A DNA stretch of 64,000 bases from Polynucleobacter sp. UK-Mo-2m-Kol15 (GCF_018881505.1 NZ_JACVQC010000001.1:1905927-1969926), one strand, 5' to 3'. Positions 49,785 to 59,284 are shown, counted from the first letter of the stretch. The notes: a model not told the origin generated them from the sequence alone. Made by a program: numbers and translations.

Positions 49785-50981
49785 TTACTTTAGGTAGTCT
49801 TGAGCCGCAACTACACCACTGGCCTTGGGTTTAAAGCCCATAGTACCCAAGCTCATTTCAACCCCGCTTAAGGCCGCCATGAGACTTAGTTCATTGCAAT
49901 CACCCAGATGGCCAATACGGAAAACCTTACCTTTCAGCTTGCCGAGGCCGGTTCCCAGTGAAAGATTAAACTTTTCTAAGGCATGTTTACGAAGTACATC
50001 CGCATCCATTCCTTCCGGAACCAGGATCGAAGTCAGTACTGGTGAATAGGCGTCAGAATCTAAACACTGATTCTCAAGACCCCAGGCAGCAACTGCACGA
50101 CGACAAGCCTCCCCCAGACGTTGATGGCGAGCAAATACCGCGTCCAAACCTTCGGTTTGAATCATATCGATTGCCTCATGTAAACCGTACATCAAATTGG
50201 TGCTTGGAGTAGTGGGCCAGTAACCTGTTTTATTTGACTCCAAGATTTCATCCCAAGCCAAATAGGCCTTTGGAATTTTGCTGTGCTTACTTGCCTCAAT
50301 GGCCTTTGGTGACAAAGCATTAAAACCAATGCCGGGAGGTAACATCAAACCTTTTTGTGAGCCCGCTACAGTCACATCAACACCCCAGGCATCGTGACAG
50401 TAGTCGGCCGAACCAATACCAGAAACGCTGTCAACGAGTAATAGCGCTGGATGTTTCGCAGCATCAATCGCCTTACGAACTGCAGCAATATTCGATGTAA
50501 TGCCAGAGGAAGTTTCGTTATGAACAACACAGACAGCTTTGATTTCGTGCTGAGTATCTTTACTCAAACGTTCCTCGATTACAGATGCATCAATCCCCCA
50601 GCGCCAAGTATCCGCGCCCGCTTTGCCTGTCACCTCAACTTCAATGCCAATCTTTTTAGCCAAGACACGCCACAAGTGAGCAAAGTGGCCAGTTTCATAA
50701 AACAAGACTTTGTCACCAGGATTAAGGACATTCACTAAGGCAGCTTCCCATGAACCGGTTCCAGAAGCGGAATAAATAATGACGGGTTGCTCAGTCTTAA
50801 ATAGCTTTTTAATGCCACCCAAAACCTTGAGACCAAACGCTCCGAATTCCGGTCCACGATGATCAATTGTTTGATAGCTGATGGCACGCAGAATGCGTGA
50901 AGGAACCGGGCTTGGGCCGGGAATGTGTAAAAAATGACGTCCTGAGGTGTGGTTATCCAGTTTTAGCATGCGAAGTCTCAT
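49785..50981 (-). CDS. Serine/alanine--glyoxylate aminotransferase
   Basis: Class V PLP aminotransferase of 398 residues. It begins near HFLHIPGPSPVPSRIL, has SASGTGSWEAALVNVL, VVHNETSSGI, LLVDSVSGIGS and the PLP lysine in VAGSQKGLMLPPG near residue 205. The IDHRGPEF block and PTTPSTNLMYGLHEA are typical of serine-glyoxylate aminotransferases. Two ATGs (50981, 50969) are possible and neither has a clear Shine-Dalgarno. Divergent from the GntR gene, it would convert glyoxylate to glycine. Confidence 0.87.
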   Translation of the reverse strand: MRLRMLKLDNHTSGRHFLHIPGPSPVPSRILRAISYQTIDHRGPEFGAFGLKVLGGIKKLFKTEQPVIIYSASGTGSWEAALVNVLNPGDKVLFYETGHFAHLWRVLAKKIGIEVEVTGKAGADTWRWGIDASVIEERLSKDTQHEIKAVCVVHNETSSGITSNIAAVRKAIDAAKHPALLLVDSVSGIGSADYCHDAWGVDVTVAGSQKGLMLPPGIGFNALSPKAIEASKHSKIPKAYLAWDEILESNKTGYWPTTPSTNLMYGLHEAIDMIQTEGLDAVFARHQRLGEACRRAVAAWGLENQCLDSDAYSPVLTSILVPEGMDADVLRKHALEKFNLSLGTGLGKLKGKVFRIGHLGDCNELSLMAALSGVEMSLGTMGFKPKASGVVAAQDYLK

Positions 50982-51037
50982 TGGGTTTTGTTGTTAATCT
51001 TACGAATCAGTGTAAGGCACTTTTTGGCAATTTACAA

Positions 51038-51051
51038 TTTTGTATGCAAAA
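51038..51051. promoter_or_regulatory. Possible GntR operator, site 1
   Basis: TTTTGTATGCAAAA is a near-perfect palindrome in the shared promoter region between the aminotransferase and the gntR gene. It resembles the TGTATAC-type sites bound by FCD-class GntR proteins. Confidence 0.5.
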
Positions 51052-51110
51052 TATTCATAAAATAAGCGTTTTATAGCGTTATTTATGCTTATTCATCGGT
51101 TATAGTAAAT

Positions 51111-51120
51111 ATGTATACAA
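51111..51120. promoter_or_regulatory. Possible GntR operator, site 2
   Basis: ATGTATACAA contains the perfect palindrome TGTATACA, 17 bases before the gntR start. It shares the TGTAT half-site with site 1; the distance between the centres is about 70 bases. Confidence 0.55.
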
Positions 51121-51136
51121 ATTTAAGGCATTTCAG

Positions 51137-51820
51137 ATGATGCTCATGGCACCACCCAATACCCAAAACTTACACGAAGCAACCTTCCAGAAGCTCCGAT
51201 CTTTACTGGTGGAAGGCGCCATCATGCCCGGTAGCAAACTCAATGAACGTGAGTTGGCAGAACAACTGAATGTCTCCCGCACTCCAATACGCGAGGCGAT
51301 TCGACGCCTGGCTGCTGATGGCCTTGTTGAATTGATTGCCAATCGAGGTGCGATTGCAGTCCAACTAAGCCGCGAAGACATTATTCATACCTTTGATGTG
51401 ATTGCTAATTTAGAAGGCTACTCAGGAGAATTGGCAGCACAAAATATTAGCGATCAGGCGCTGAACGAGCTTGAAGCGCTTCAATATGAAATGATGGCTT
51501 CGTATGCGCGTAGAGATCTTTCTAGCTACTACCGCCTGAATCTCAAAATTCATCAAGCCATTAATCAAGCAGCGAATAACCCTGTCTTGAGCCAGTTGTT
51601 TGCGCAAGTGAATGCGCGCATTGAAGCACTTCGCTTTCGCTCCAATCAGGATGGCGTCAAGTGGGAAAAGGCTGTTGGTGAACACCAAGAAATGTTGGAT
51701 GCATTAAAAGCACGTGACAGCGTTCGCATGCGCGCAGTCATGATGCAACACGTCATGAATAAACGTGATGTTGTTATTCAATTAGTTGATACAGAATCCC
51801 AAGAGAAAGTTGCAGCATGA
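51137..51820 (+). CDS. GntR family regulator, FCD type
   Basis: A 227-residue regulator with an N-terminal winged helix (LVEGAIMPGSKLNERELAEQ, VSRTPIREAIRRLAADGLVE) and a C-terminal FCD ligand domain (residues about 85-215) with the metal-site histidines (KIHQAINQA, GEHQEMLDA, MMQHVMNK). Such proteins sense small acids such as glycolate or lactate. The stop overlaps the dehydrogenase start by four bases, so it probably controls both that gene and the divergent aminotransferase. Confidence 0.9.
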   Translation: MMLMAPPNTQNLHEATFQKLRSLLVEGAIMPGSKLNERELAEQLNVSRTPIREAIRRLAADGLVELIANRGAIAVQLSREDIIHTFDVIANLEGYSGELAAQNISDQALNELEALQYEMMASYARRDLSSYYRLNLKIHQAINQAANNPVLSQLFAQVNARIEALRFRSNQDGVKWEKAVGEHQEMLDALKARDSVRMRAVMMQHVMNKRDVVIQLVDTESQEKVAA

Positions 51821-54800
51821 ATAAGCCACTGGATTTTCCACCCCCAGAATTCGTCGCTAACAAGGCAGAGTTAGCGAAGCGTCTTCAACAAGAAACTTCT
51901 GGTGAAGTCATGACAGACATCGCCAGTCGCGGACGTTATGCAACAGATGCATCGATTTACCAAACCATGCCGGTCGCCGTGTTTGTACCAAAAACCGCCG
52001 ATGACATTGCGACGGCTATTCAGATTGCAGCTGATCTTGGCGTACCCGTTCTTCCGCGTGGTGGAGGTACTAGCCAGTGCGGCCAAACTACTGGTACCGC
52101 ATTAGTAATCGATAACACTAAATACTTTCGCAAGCTTTTACATGCAGACCCTGAAAAAGCGACCGCACTAGTTGAGCCTGGCATTGTTTTAGATCACCTC
52201 AATGCAACCCTAAAACCGCATGGACTTTGGTATCCCGTAGATGTATCTACCTCTGGGCAGGCAACCATTGGTGGTATGGCGGGTAACAACTCATGCGGTA
52301 GTCGCTCCATTGCTTATGGCAACATGGTACATAACGTGTTGGGTATTGACGCCTGGTTAGCAAATGGCCAGCTTGCAAACTTTGGAAATTATGCCAATAG
52401 CTCTGGTGTTGCAAGGCAATTAGGTGACTTTGTAAAAGGTCTTGCTACTACACTTCAACCAGAAATCGAAGCACGTTTCCCTAAAGTCTTACGTCGCGTA
52501 GCTGGATATAACCTCGATATATTTCATCCCCAGAGCGAGCTCCCCTATACCCAAGACGGCAGCGTTAATTTAGCGCACCTATTAGTGGGTAGTGAAGGCA
52601 CCCTGGCTTACTTCAAATCGCTTGAACTAAAACTATCACCCCTACCTCAACATAAAGTTCTTGGGGTAGTGAACTTCGCGAGCTTCTTCAAAGCAATGGA
52701 CAGTGCGCAGCATATCGTCAAGCTTGGGCCAACTGCAGTTGAATTAGTGGATCGCACCATGATTGACTTAGCGCGCCACAATCCTAGTTTTAAAAGTACT
52801 ATCGAAACCGCTCTCATCGACTCTGGCGGTACAACTCCTGAGGCAATCTTATTGGTGGAATTTTCAGGCGAAGAGCATGCCCCCCTTCTAGAGAAATTAA
52901 AGTTACTCGAAAATCTCATGGGCGACTTCGGGCTTCCAGGCTCCGTAGTTCCGATGGCTGATGCTAGTTTGCAAAAGAATTTATGGGAAGTGCGTAAGGC
53001 CGGCTTAAACATCATGATGAGCCTCAAAGGTGATGGCAAGCCTGTCAGCTTTATCGAAGACTGCGCAGTCCCATTAGAAAGTCTTGCTGAATATACCCAA
53101 GCACTCACAGATGTATTTTCAAAATATGGCTCACGTGGTACTTGGTATGCGCATGCCTCAGTGGGTACTCTGCATGTCCGACCCATCCTAGACATGCGCC
53201 GGGATGGTGCGCAGAAGATGCGTGCAGTTGCCCAAGAAGCTTCTGAATTAGTGCGTAAATATAAAGGTGCCTATAGCGGTGAACATGGTGATGGGCTTTC
53301 TCGTGGCGAATGGATCTCTTGGCAATTTGGCCCAAAGATTACTGAAGCGCTTACTGAAATCAAGTATCGTTTCGATCCAACCGGGCTGTTCAATCCAGGC
53401 AAGATCATTAACCCTCCCAAGATGGATGATGCGAGTTACTTCCGCTTTCCACCAAGCTACAAAGTGATTCCGCTGCAACCAGCTTTAGATTGGTCCGCAT
53501 GGAATGTACAGAATGATACCGCCACTGAAGAAACCACTGCACCAGGTACCGGCGGTGACCCTGCGATGGGTTTAGCCAAAGCAGTTGAGATGTGTAATAA
53601 CAATGGTCATTGCCGAAAGTTTGATGCTGAAGTGATGTGTCCGAGCTATCGGGTTACTCGCGATGAAAAGCACCTCACCCGTGGCCGCGCCAATACATTG
53701 CGCCTTGCACTCTCTAATCAACTGGATATCAAAGACGAAAGTTCACCCCTCGGTAGTGACGCCATCAAGGAAGTCATGGAACTCTGCGTCAGCTGCAAAG
53801 CTTGCCGCCGCGAATGTCCTACTGGCGTTGATATGGCTAAGATGAAGATTGAGTTTTTGTCGGCGTATAAGAAACGGGTTGGACATACGCTGCGGGATCT
53901 AGCAGTTGCCTATCTACCCAAATATGCCCCCATCATCAGTAGTATTCCGGGGCTACCTGCATTACTAAATTTACGTAATCACATTGCCCCTATCGCCAAA
54001 TTGCAAGAATGGCTTATGGACATTTCTGCACAAAGAAGTTTGCCAACTTGGAAAGCAAATACATTTTGGAGTAAGCAGAATGCAATTAGACCTTATCAAT
54101 TTACGCCAGCAGAACTGAGCACTCCAGATGCGAATGGCAACCAGGGTGTGGTGCTGTTAGCCGACACCTTTAATGCCTATTTTGAAGATGAAAACCTACA
54201 GGCAGCTCTACAAGTTTTAAAGGCTGCCGGTTATCGCGTTCATATTCCGCAGAAGAGCTTCAATAAACAAAAAGTAAACGCAACACCCAATACCTGCTCC
54301 AAGGAATTCTGTTGCGGTCGCACCTATCTGGCTGCTGGCATGGTTGATCAGGCCAAAGCAAGCTTAGATGAGTTAGTAGATCATCTGGCGCCTTTTGCAG
54401 AAAAAGACATTCCGATTATTGGTCTTGAGCCTTCATGCCTGTTCACCCTGAAAGATGAAGCACTAGTCATGGGCTTTGGTGAACGTGCAATTACTGTAAG
54501 TCGGCACGCACAACTCTTGGAAGAGTTCTTAGCTAGCGAATTCAGAAATGGAAAGCTCCAGCTGCAACTGAAACCGGCCTCGCGCCCTGTGCTATTTCAT
54601 GGTCATTGTCATCAAAAATCATTTGATGCTGTTACACCAGCAATCGAGCTCTTAAAGTTAATCCCCAATGCGCAACCCAAACTCATTGAGTCCTCTTGTT
54701 GTGGCATGGCAGGTAGCTTTGGTTATGAAACGGAGCATATTGAAGTATCAAAGCAAATGGCGGAGCTGAGCTTATTGCCCACGATACGGAAAGCACAAGA

Positions 54801-54915
54801 CAGCTGGGTGGTTGCAGATGGCACCAGTTGTCGACATCAGATCGCCGATGGTACACAAAAGGGAGCAGTCCATATTGCCAAGATCTTGGCAGCGCATCTG
54901 TCAGATGGAGTGTGA
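51817..54915 (+). CDS. FAD/Fe-S D-2-hydroxyacid dehydrogenase (YdiJ-like fusion)
   Basis: A 1032-residue fusion. The N-terminal FAD-binding PCMH domain shows VLPRGGGTSQCGQTTG and TIGGMAGNNSCGSRS; the FAD-oxidase C-terminal domain has AYSGEHGDGLSRGEW. The Fe-S part follows with NNNGHCRKF and CVSCKACRRECPTGVDMAK, then two CCG-type domains (CSKEFCCGRTYLAAG and SSCCGMAGSFGYE). It resembles E. coli YdiJ and fused GlcD-GlcF. Substrates could be glycolate, D-lactate or D-2-hydroxyglutarate, with electrons passed to the quinone pool. The GntR coupling and the aminotransferase point to glycolate or a near relative, which is an inference. Confidence 0.9.
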   Translation: MNKPLDFPPPEFVANKAELAKRLQQETSGEVMTDIASRGRYATDASIYQTMPVAVFVPKTADDIATAIQIAADLGVPVLPRGGGTSQCGQTTGTALVIDNTKYFRKLLHADPEKATALVEPGIVLDHLNATLKPHGLWYPVDVSTSGQATIGGMAGNNSCGSRSIAYGNMVHNVLGIDAWLANGQLANFGNYANSSGVARQLGDFVKGLATTLQPEIEARFPKVLRRVAGYNLDIFHPQSELPYTQDGSVNLAHLLVGSEGTLAYFKSLELKLSPLPQHKVLGVVNFASFFKAMDSAQHIVKLGPTAVELVDRTMIDLARHNPSFKSTIETALIDSGGTTPEAILLVEFSGEEHAPLLEKLKLLENLMGDFGLPGSVVPMADASLQKNLWEVRKAGLNIMMSLKGDGKPVSFIEDCAVPLESLAEYTQALTDVFSKYGSRGTWYAHASVGTLHVRPILDMRRDGAQKMRAVAQEASELVRKYKGAYSGEHGDGLSRGEWISWQFGPKITEALTEIKYRFDPTGLFNPGKIINPPKMDDASYFRFPPSYKVIPLQPALDWSAWNVQNDTATEETTAPGTGGDPAMGLAKAVEMCNNNGHCRKFDAEVMCPSYRVTRDEKHLTRGRANTLRLALSNQLDIKDESSPLGSDAIKEVMELCVSCKACRRECPTGVDMAKMKIEFLSAYKKRVGHTLRDLAVAYLPKYAPIISSIPGLPALLNLRNHIAPIAKLQEWLMDISAQRSLPTWKANTFWSKQNAIRPYQFTPAELSTPDANGNQGVVLLADTFNAYFEDENLQAALQVLKAAGYRVHIPQKSFNKQKVNATPNTCSKEFCCGRTYLAAGMVDQAKASLDELVDHLAPFAEKDIPIIGLEPSCLFTLKDEALVMGFGERAITVSRHAQLLEEFLASEFRNGKLQLQLKPASRPVLFHGHCHQKSFDAVTPAIELLKLIPNAQPKLIESSCCGMAGSFGYETEHIEVSKQMAELSLLPTIRKAQDSWVVADGTSCRHQIADGTQKGAVHIAKILAAHLSDGV

Positions 54916-54922
54916 TGATGTC

Positions 54923-55264
54923 TTAACGAATCACGCCATATGCCACTATCAACAATGTTCCAGTCAATAAGGCAGGCACTAGACGGCGGGTTGGCTTAGA
55001 TACCATCACGGCAATACTCAGGATACAGATCAAGATACGAACCCAAATAGGCACTGTGGATAAGAGACCGAGCGGCATCAAAATCATTCTGACAACGAGA
55101 GCCGCAACCATCGCATAAGTCACAGCTGCAAGCCAGCGAAAGATTTCGCTATCTTGATTAATTTTTTTTGCGAGTAGTACACCAATAGCACGACAAAAAT
55201 AAGTGCCCAGAGTCGCGGCTGCTAAGGCAATCCATAATCCCCATCCCTCTAGCGCAGCATTCAT
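54923..55264 (-). CDS. azlD: AzlD-type branched-chain amino acid exporter subunit
   Basis: A 113-residue hydrophobic protein with four membrane helices, of the AzlD family. It has LAAATLGTYFCRAIGVLLAK and LAAVTYAMVAALVVRM. AzlC and AzlD together export branched-chain amino acids. It starts at the base where azlC ends, the usual small-partner arrangement. Confidence 0.85.
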   Translation of the reverse strand: MNAALEGWGLWIALAAATLGTYFCRAIGVLLAKKINQDSEIFRWLAAVTYAMVAALVVRMILMPLGLLSTVPIWVRILICILSIAVMVSKPTRRLVPALLTGTLLIVAYGVIR

Positions 55265-56049
55265 TAACTCATCACTCCCGCTCTCTTACGCAGAATTTTA
55301 AGATCAATTAAATATGCAATAGTACCTGCTACCAAGCCAGTCGTGAGCAAGCTGGTATCGCTATCCAAGATAAAGAAGAGTGGTCCGAGCAAAAAACCCA
55401 AACCAATAGCGATTCGATTGGTCCAAGATCCCACCTCTGTAAATGCCAGTAAGAAGAATAGGGGGTTGATGAACACTAGGCCAAGCGTAATGTACGGGGG
55501 CACTACACCCGCTAATAAATATCCCAGCATTGTGGCCGGAATAGAAACAAGCCAGCACAGTAAACCAAGACCAATAAAGTAACTTGATCGATGCCTCGCT
55601 TCCATCGTCTGAAACTCACGCATTGAAATAGCCCAAGCCGTCATAGCTAAAAAATGCACGGATGCATACAGTCCATGATTGCGATCTTTTTGATGAAACT
55701 GAGGAAAGAGTGTCACGGTCATTGTGATAAAACGTGTGGCAGTTAAAGTCACAGCAAGCGCAATAGCCAGAATGGAAGATCCAGTAATAATCATCTCTAG
55801 CAAAACAACTTGCCCAGGCAATGCGAACATCAAGAAACTAGTAGCAGTCGTAAACCAAATATCTACGCCGTTGGTTTTACCCATCGCACCAAACCCCACC
55901 ATACCGGCAAAGAGGACCATTGCAGGTACACCTGAAGCATCCCGAATACCAGCCCAAAAAGCTTCGCTACGATTTTTAAAGCGCTGCGCCGCTGCAGCTT
56001 CTTGCAAAATTTCGCTAGGGTCAATGGATGGTTGATCAGCTGATGACAT
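55264..56049 (-). CDS. azlC: AzlC-type branched-chain amino acid exporter subunit
   Basis: A 261-residue AzlC family permease with seven or eight hydrophobic segments. The family blocks AFWAGIRDASGVPAMVLFAG and ATSFLMFALPGQVVLLEM are recognisable, together with LAVTLTATRFITMTVTLFP. The ATG at 56049 was chosen; a TTG at 56085 lacks support. It is paired with azlD. Confidence 0.87.
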   Translation of the reverse strand: MSSADQPSIDPSEILQEAAAAQRFKNRSEAFWAGIRDASGVPAMVLFAGMVGFGAMGKTNGVDIWFTTATSFLMFALPGQVVLLEMIITGSSILAIALAVTLTATRFITMTVTLFPQFHQKDRNHGLYASVHFLAMTAWAISMREFQTMEARHRSSYFIGLGLLCWLVSIPATMLGYLLAGVVPPYITLGLVFINPLFFLLAFTEVGSWTNRIAIGLGFLLGPLFFILDSDTSLLTTGLVAGTIAYLIDLKILRKRAGVMS

Positions 56050-56091
56050 GGTTTGATTGTAAGAGCTGGCGATAAACTTTGCCAAAATTTG

Positions 56092-57186
56092 TTAACTATT
56101 CAGGGCCCACTCGATATGCTCAGCGACTAAAGTATCCGCCAAGGGTAAGGCATTAAGTAAAGCTTGGCGCAGTAAATCTTTCTCTACCTGAGATGCGCCC
56201 CTAGCGGCCAAGGCATTTCCCATCGCTACTGCTAAGTTTCTGCGCCATCTAGAGTAACCAATACGACGAATAGCACTACCTTCATGACGCTGATTAAATT
56301 CATTCTCAGTCCAAGACCAAAGTTGCAAGAGACTCGCCCTCCCAAGACCATGACGCTCTGCAAAATCTGGCAAGGCTGAACGTTGTGCAAATTTATTCCA
56401 AGGACAAATCAGTTGGCAGTCATCACAACCATAAACACGATTTCCCATCGCCCTACGAAACTCTACTGGAATACTATCTGGATTTTCAATCGTTAAGTAC
56501 GAGATACAACGACGGGCATCTAACTGATATGGTGCAGTAATCGCTTGCGTAGGACAAACCTCGATACAAGCTTGGCAAGTCCCACAATGCGACTCCTCTT
56601 CCTGATCTATTGGCAAAGGAACATCTACTAGGATCTCTCCCAAAAAGAATGTCGAGCCAGAATGTTGATTCAGCAGCAAAGTATGCTTACCTCGCCAGCC
56701 TAAGCCCGCCTTACGAGCCAACTCTACCTCCATTAATGGCGCCGAGTCGGTGAATACACGATAACCAAATGATCCGATCTGCTGCTCAATCATCTGAGCA
56801 AATTCTTGTAAACGGTTGCGCATCACCTTGTGATAGTCGCGACCACGGGCATACATCGACACCACGGCTTGGGTAGGATTTGCTAAACGCTGCCACTCAT
56901 CATCAAAATTGATTCCAGGGGAGAGGTAGTTCATGGTGACGCAAATCACCCTGACTGCACCCGGGACCAAGAGGGCTGGATCAGAACGTAATTGAGCATG
57001 TCTAGCCATATACTCCATCCGCCCATGTCTACCTTGCTCTAACCACTCCTGAAGCCTATCCGTAGCAGATCCAAGATGGGTATCAGTGATACGCAAGCTA
57101 TCAAAACCCAATTGACGAGATTGTCCATCCAACCATTCACGAAGATTGGCCTGATCGACAGGGCTCGGTATTGAGGAAGAAGTCAT
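56092..57186 (-). CDS. queG: Epoxyqueuosine reductase
   Basis: Last step of queuosine formation in tRNA, using cobalamin and two [4Fe-4S] clusters. The 364 residues contain GWRGKHTLLLN, the first cluster motif CGTCQACIEVCPTQAI and the second CDDCQLICPWN, plus the C-terminal HEAT-like tail. Its need for cobalamin links it with the btu import genes at 10-15 kb. Confidence 0.95.
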   Translation of the reverse strand: MTSSSIPSPVDQANLREWLDGQSRQLGFDSLRITDTHLGSATDRLQEWLEQGRHGRMEYMARHAQLRSDPALLVPGAVRVICVTMNYLSPGINFDDEWQRLANPTQAVVSMYARGRDYHKVMRNRLQEFAQMIEQQIGSFGYRVFTDSAPLMEVELARKAGLGWRGKHTLLLNQHSGSTFFLGEILVDVPLPIDQEEESHCGTCQACIEVCPTQAITAPYQLDARRCISYLTIENPDSIPVEFRRAMGNRVYGCDDCQLICPWNKFAQRSALPDFAERHGLGRASLLQLWSWTENEFNQRHEGSAIRRIGYSRWRRNLAVAMGNALAARGASQVEKDLLRQALLNALPLADTLVAEHIEWALNS

Positions 57187-57229
57187 TAGGAATACAGAAT
57201 GTAGCTCAATAATTGAATAAACTAGGCAA

Positions 57230-57772
57230 ATGGCTCAGAATTCATTTACACAACATTGTAGGCAAGAAGCAGGTACGGCTACCTTAGCGCAACAACTTGC
57301 GCTCAGTCTCAGCCATTTCTTTCAATCAGATCAAAATACTCACCTCAATATCTCCCTAGAGGGGGATCTTGGGGCCGGCAAAACTACCTTTGCCCGCCAT
57401 CTGATACAAGCTTTGGGATATGTGGGTCGAGTGAAGAGTCCAACCTATACCTTGTGTGAGCCTTACCCCATTCAGATTAAGAGTGGCAATCCACCCACTA
57501 CAGTAACTATCACAGCAACCATCACAGCCAATCACTTTGATCTCTACCGTATGAAAGATCCGCTGGAATGGCAAGAGGCTGGCTTTGCAGAACTATTTGA
57601 TGAGCCTGGATTTTGTTTAGTGGAGTGGCCAGAAAAAGCTGAGGGCACCCTTCCAGCATTCGATATTCAGATTCACCTCAAGGCTGGCGATGATGAAAAT
57701 GAAAGAAACATTACCATTGAGGCAATCTCAATCCAAGGACACAATGCCTTAGAGACAATATTTCTCCAATAG
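57230..57772 (+). CDS. tsaE: tRNA threonylcarbamoyladenosine biosynthesis ATPase TsaE
   Basis: ATPase of the t6A37 complex. 180 residues, with Walker A GDLGAGKTTFARHLIQAL near residue 45, SPTYTLCEPY, NHFDLYRMKDPLEW and FCLVEWPEKA. About twenty extra residues (a Thr/Ile-rich stretch around TVTITATITANH) lie before the DLYR motif compared with the usual form. It starts 43 bases from the divergent queG. Confidence 0.93.
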   Translation: MAQNSFTQHCRQEAGTATLAQQLALSLSHFFQSDQNTHLNISLEGDLGAGKTTFARHLIQALGYVGRVKSPTYTLCEPYPIQIKSGNPPTTVTITATITANHFDLYRMKDPLEWQEAGFAELFDEPGFCLVEWPEKAEGTLPAFDIQIHLKAGDDENERNITIEAISIQGHNALETIFLQ

Positions 57773-57774
57773 CG

Positions 57775-59112
57775 ATGCGCAAGCCCCCCATCAACCCCTC
57801 CAGAAGAAAACATCTCAAGACTTCCGCAAAGATGTTGGGATACATACTCTTCTTTAGTGAAGCAGAGATTGCCTGGGGTGCCAAGATCTTAGGTGTGCGT
57901 ATTTGGCCAGCAGAAGATTACACTCGGATCACCCTTGAGTCCGATAAAGCACTACCCATTACCCAACAGCTGCTCACCAATCCAGATCGTTTAGTAGTGG
58001 ATGTTCAAGGCATGGAATTCAATTCCACTCTGAAGGACTTGGTAGCCAAGGTGAAGCCGAACGATCCTTATGTTTCACAAATTCGCGTAGGGCAATTTCA
58101 ACCCGGCATGGTGCGCTTAGTATTTGACCTCAAAGAGCCTGTGAAGCCGCAGCTATTTACGCTTGATCCGATTGCGGAGTATCAATACCGCATGGTGCTA
58201 GACCTCTATCCAGCGATCGCCCCAGATCCTTTAATGGAATTAGTGAAGAGTAGCGCCCGCAAAGAAAGCGCCTTAGAAAAAGCCAATGAAGAAATCGACT
58301 TAATTGCGCAGTTTGCAGTAAAAAAGGGGAAAGATGCTCCACGAGCGCCAGTAGCCCAAGCAATTCCAGATATTAAAGAGTTGCCTACACAAGCTAAACA
58401 GAAGCGCTTGATCACGATTGCAATCGATGCCGGTCATGGTGGTGAAGATCCAGGTGCAATTGGCGCCATGGGTTCCAAAGAAAAGCATGTAGTACTCTCC
58501 ATCGCCAAACGCCTGCGCGACAAGATTGAGAATGATCCCTATATGCGCCCTTTTCTTACCAGAGATGGCGACTACTTTGTACCCCTTCATACCAGGGTAC
58601 AAAAAGCCCGTAGAGTAGAGGCGGATTTGTTTGTCTCAATTCATGCGGATGCTTTTATCGAACCAAGAGCTAGGGGTGCTTCAGTTTTTGCCCTATCGCA
58701 AATGGGGGCTACTAGCACTACTGCACGCTGGATGGCCAATAAAGAAAATTCTTCAGATCTGATTGGCGGCATCAATATCAAGACTCAAGATAAGCAAGTA
58801 GCCAACCTATTGCTAGATATGTCGACCACTGCCCAGATCAAAGACTCACTTCAAGTGGGCACATCGATTCTGAAGCAAATTAGTGGATTTGCGCCCTTAC
58901 ATAAACCAAAAGTTGAGCAAGCCAGCTTTGCAGTTCTCAAGGCTCCGGATATCCCCTCTATCCTGGTCGAAACAGCCTTTATCAGCAATCCCCAGGAGGA
59001 GGCGCGCCTCAATGACGATGCTTATCAAGACCGTATTGCCGAAGCGATTTTGAGGGGAATTAAGGACTATTTCTCGAAAAATCCACCAGTTGCCAGACGG
59101 GCAAACGCATAG
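57775..59112 (+). CDS. amiC: N-acetylmuramoyl-L-alanine amidase (AmiC-like)
   Basis: Cell-wall amidase that splits septal peptidoglycan. 445 residues: N-terminal signal with SRRKHLKTSAKMLGY, a twin-arginine-like motif; an AMIN domain (VRIWPAEDYTRITLESD, VVDVQG) that targets the septum; and an Amidase_3 domain with IAIDAGHGGEDPGAIG, DLFVSIHADAF and ILVETAFISNPQEE holding the Zn ligands and catalytic Glu. It starts two bases after tsaE, the usual tsaE-amiC pair. Confidence 0.94.
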   Translation: MRKPPINPSRRKHLKTSAKMLGYILFFSEAEIAWGAKILGVRIWPAEDYTRITLESDKALPITQQLLTNPDRLVVDVQGMEFNSTLKDLVAKVKPNDPYVSQIRVGQFQPGMVRLVFDLKEPVKPQLFTLDPIAEYQYRMVLDLYPAIAPDPLMELVKSSARKESALEKANEEIDLIAQFAVKKGKDAPRAPVAQAIPDIKELPTQAKQKRLITIAIDAGHGGEDPGAIGAMGSKEKHVVLSIAKRLRDKIENDPYMRPFLTRDGDYFVPLHTRVQKARRVEADLFVSIHADAFIEPRARGASVFALSQMGATSTTARWMANKENSSDLIGGINIKTQDKQVANLLLDMSTTAQIKDSLQVGTSILKQISGFAPLHKPKVEQASFAVLKAPDIPSILVETAFISNPQEEARLNDDAYQDRIAEAILRGIKDYFSKNPPVARRANA

Positions 59113-59181
59113 CTGTCTTGTAACTACAAGGGCTTGAAGGTAGGCACCTATAGACCCAAGGAGCGTCTATAAACTTCTTGC

Positions 59182-59187
59182 TATAAT
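59182..59187 (+). promoter_or_regulatory. -10 box for tRNA-Lys
   Basis: A perfect TATAAT 12 bases before the first base of the tRNA gene, a distance that fits a short 5' leader. No strong -35 element is seen. Confidence 0.5.
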
Positions 59188-59199
59188 CTTTGTTTTACT

Positions 59200-59275
59200 G
59201 GGTCGGTAGCTCAGTCGGTAGAGCAGCGGACTTTTAATCCGTTGGTCGCGAGTTCGAATCTCGCCCGACCCACCA
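59200..59275 (+). tRNA. tRNA-Lys (anticodon TTT), complete
   Basis: A 76-base gene with encoded CCA. Acceptor GGGTCGG/CCGACCC, D-arm with AGCTCAGTCGGTAGAGC, anticodon loop CTTTTAA (anticodon at 59233-59235), and T-loop GTTCGAATC. Its 3' 45 bases from 59231 are repeated three times downstream, so it is the anchor of the toxin-antitoxin array. Confidence 0.97.
59231..59275 (+). repeat. Attachment core, original copy inside tRNA-Lys
   Basis: The 45-bp segment from the first anticodon-loop base to CCA. Identical copies occur at 60113 and 62430 and a 43/45 copy at 60979. This is the usual extent of an integrase attachment site in a tRNA gene. Confidence 0.85.
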
Positions 59276-59284
59276 TGCATCACT

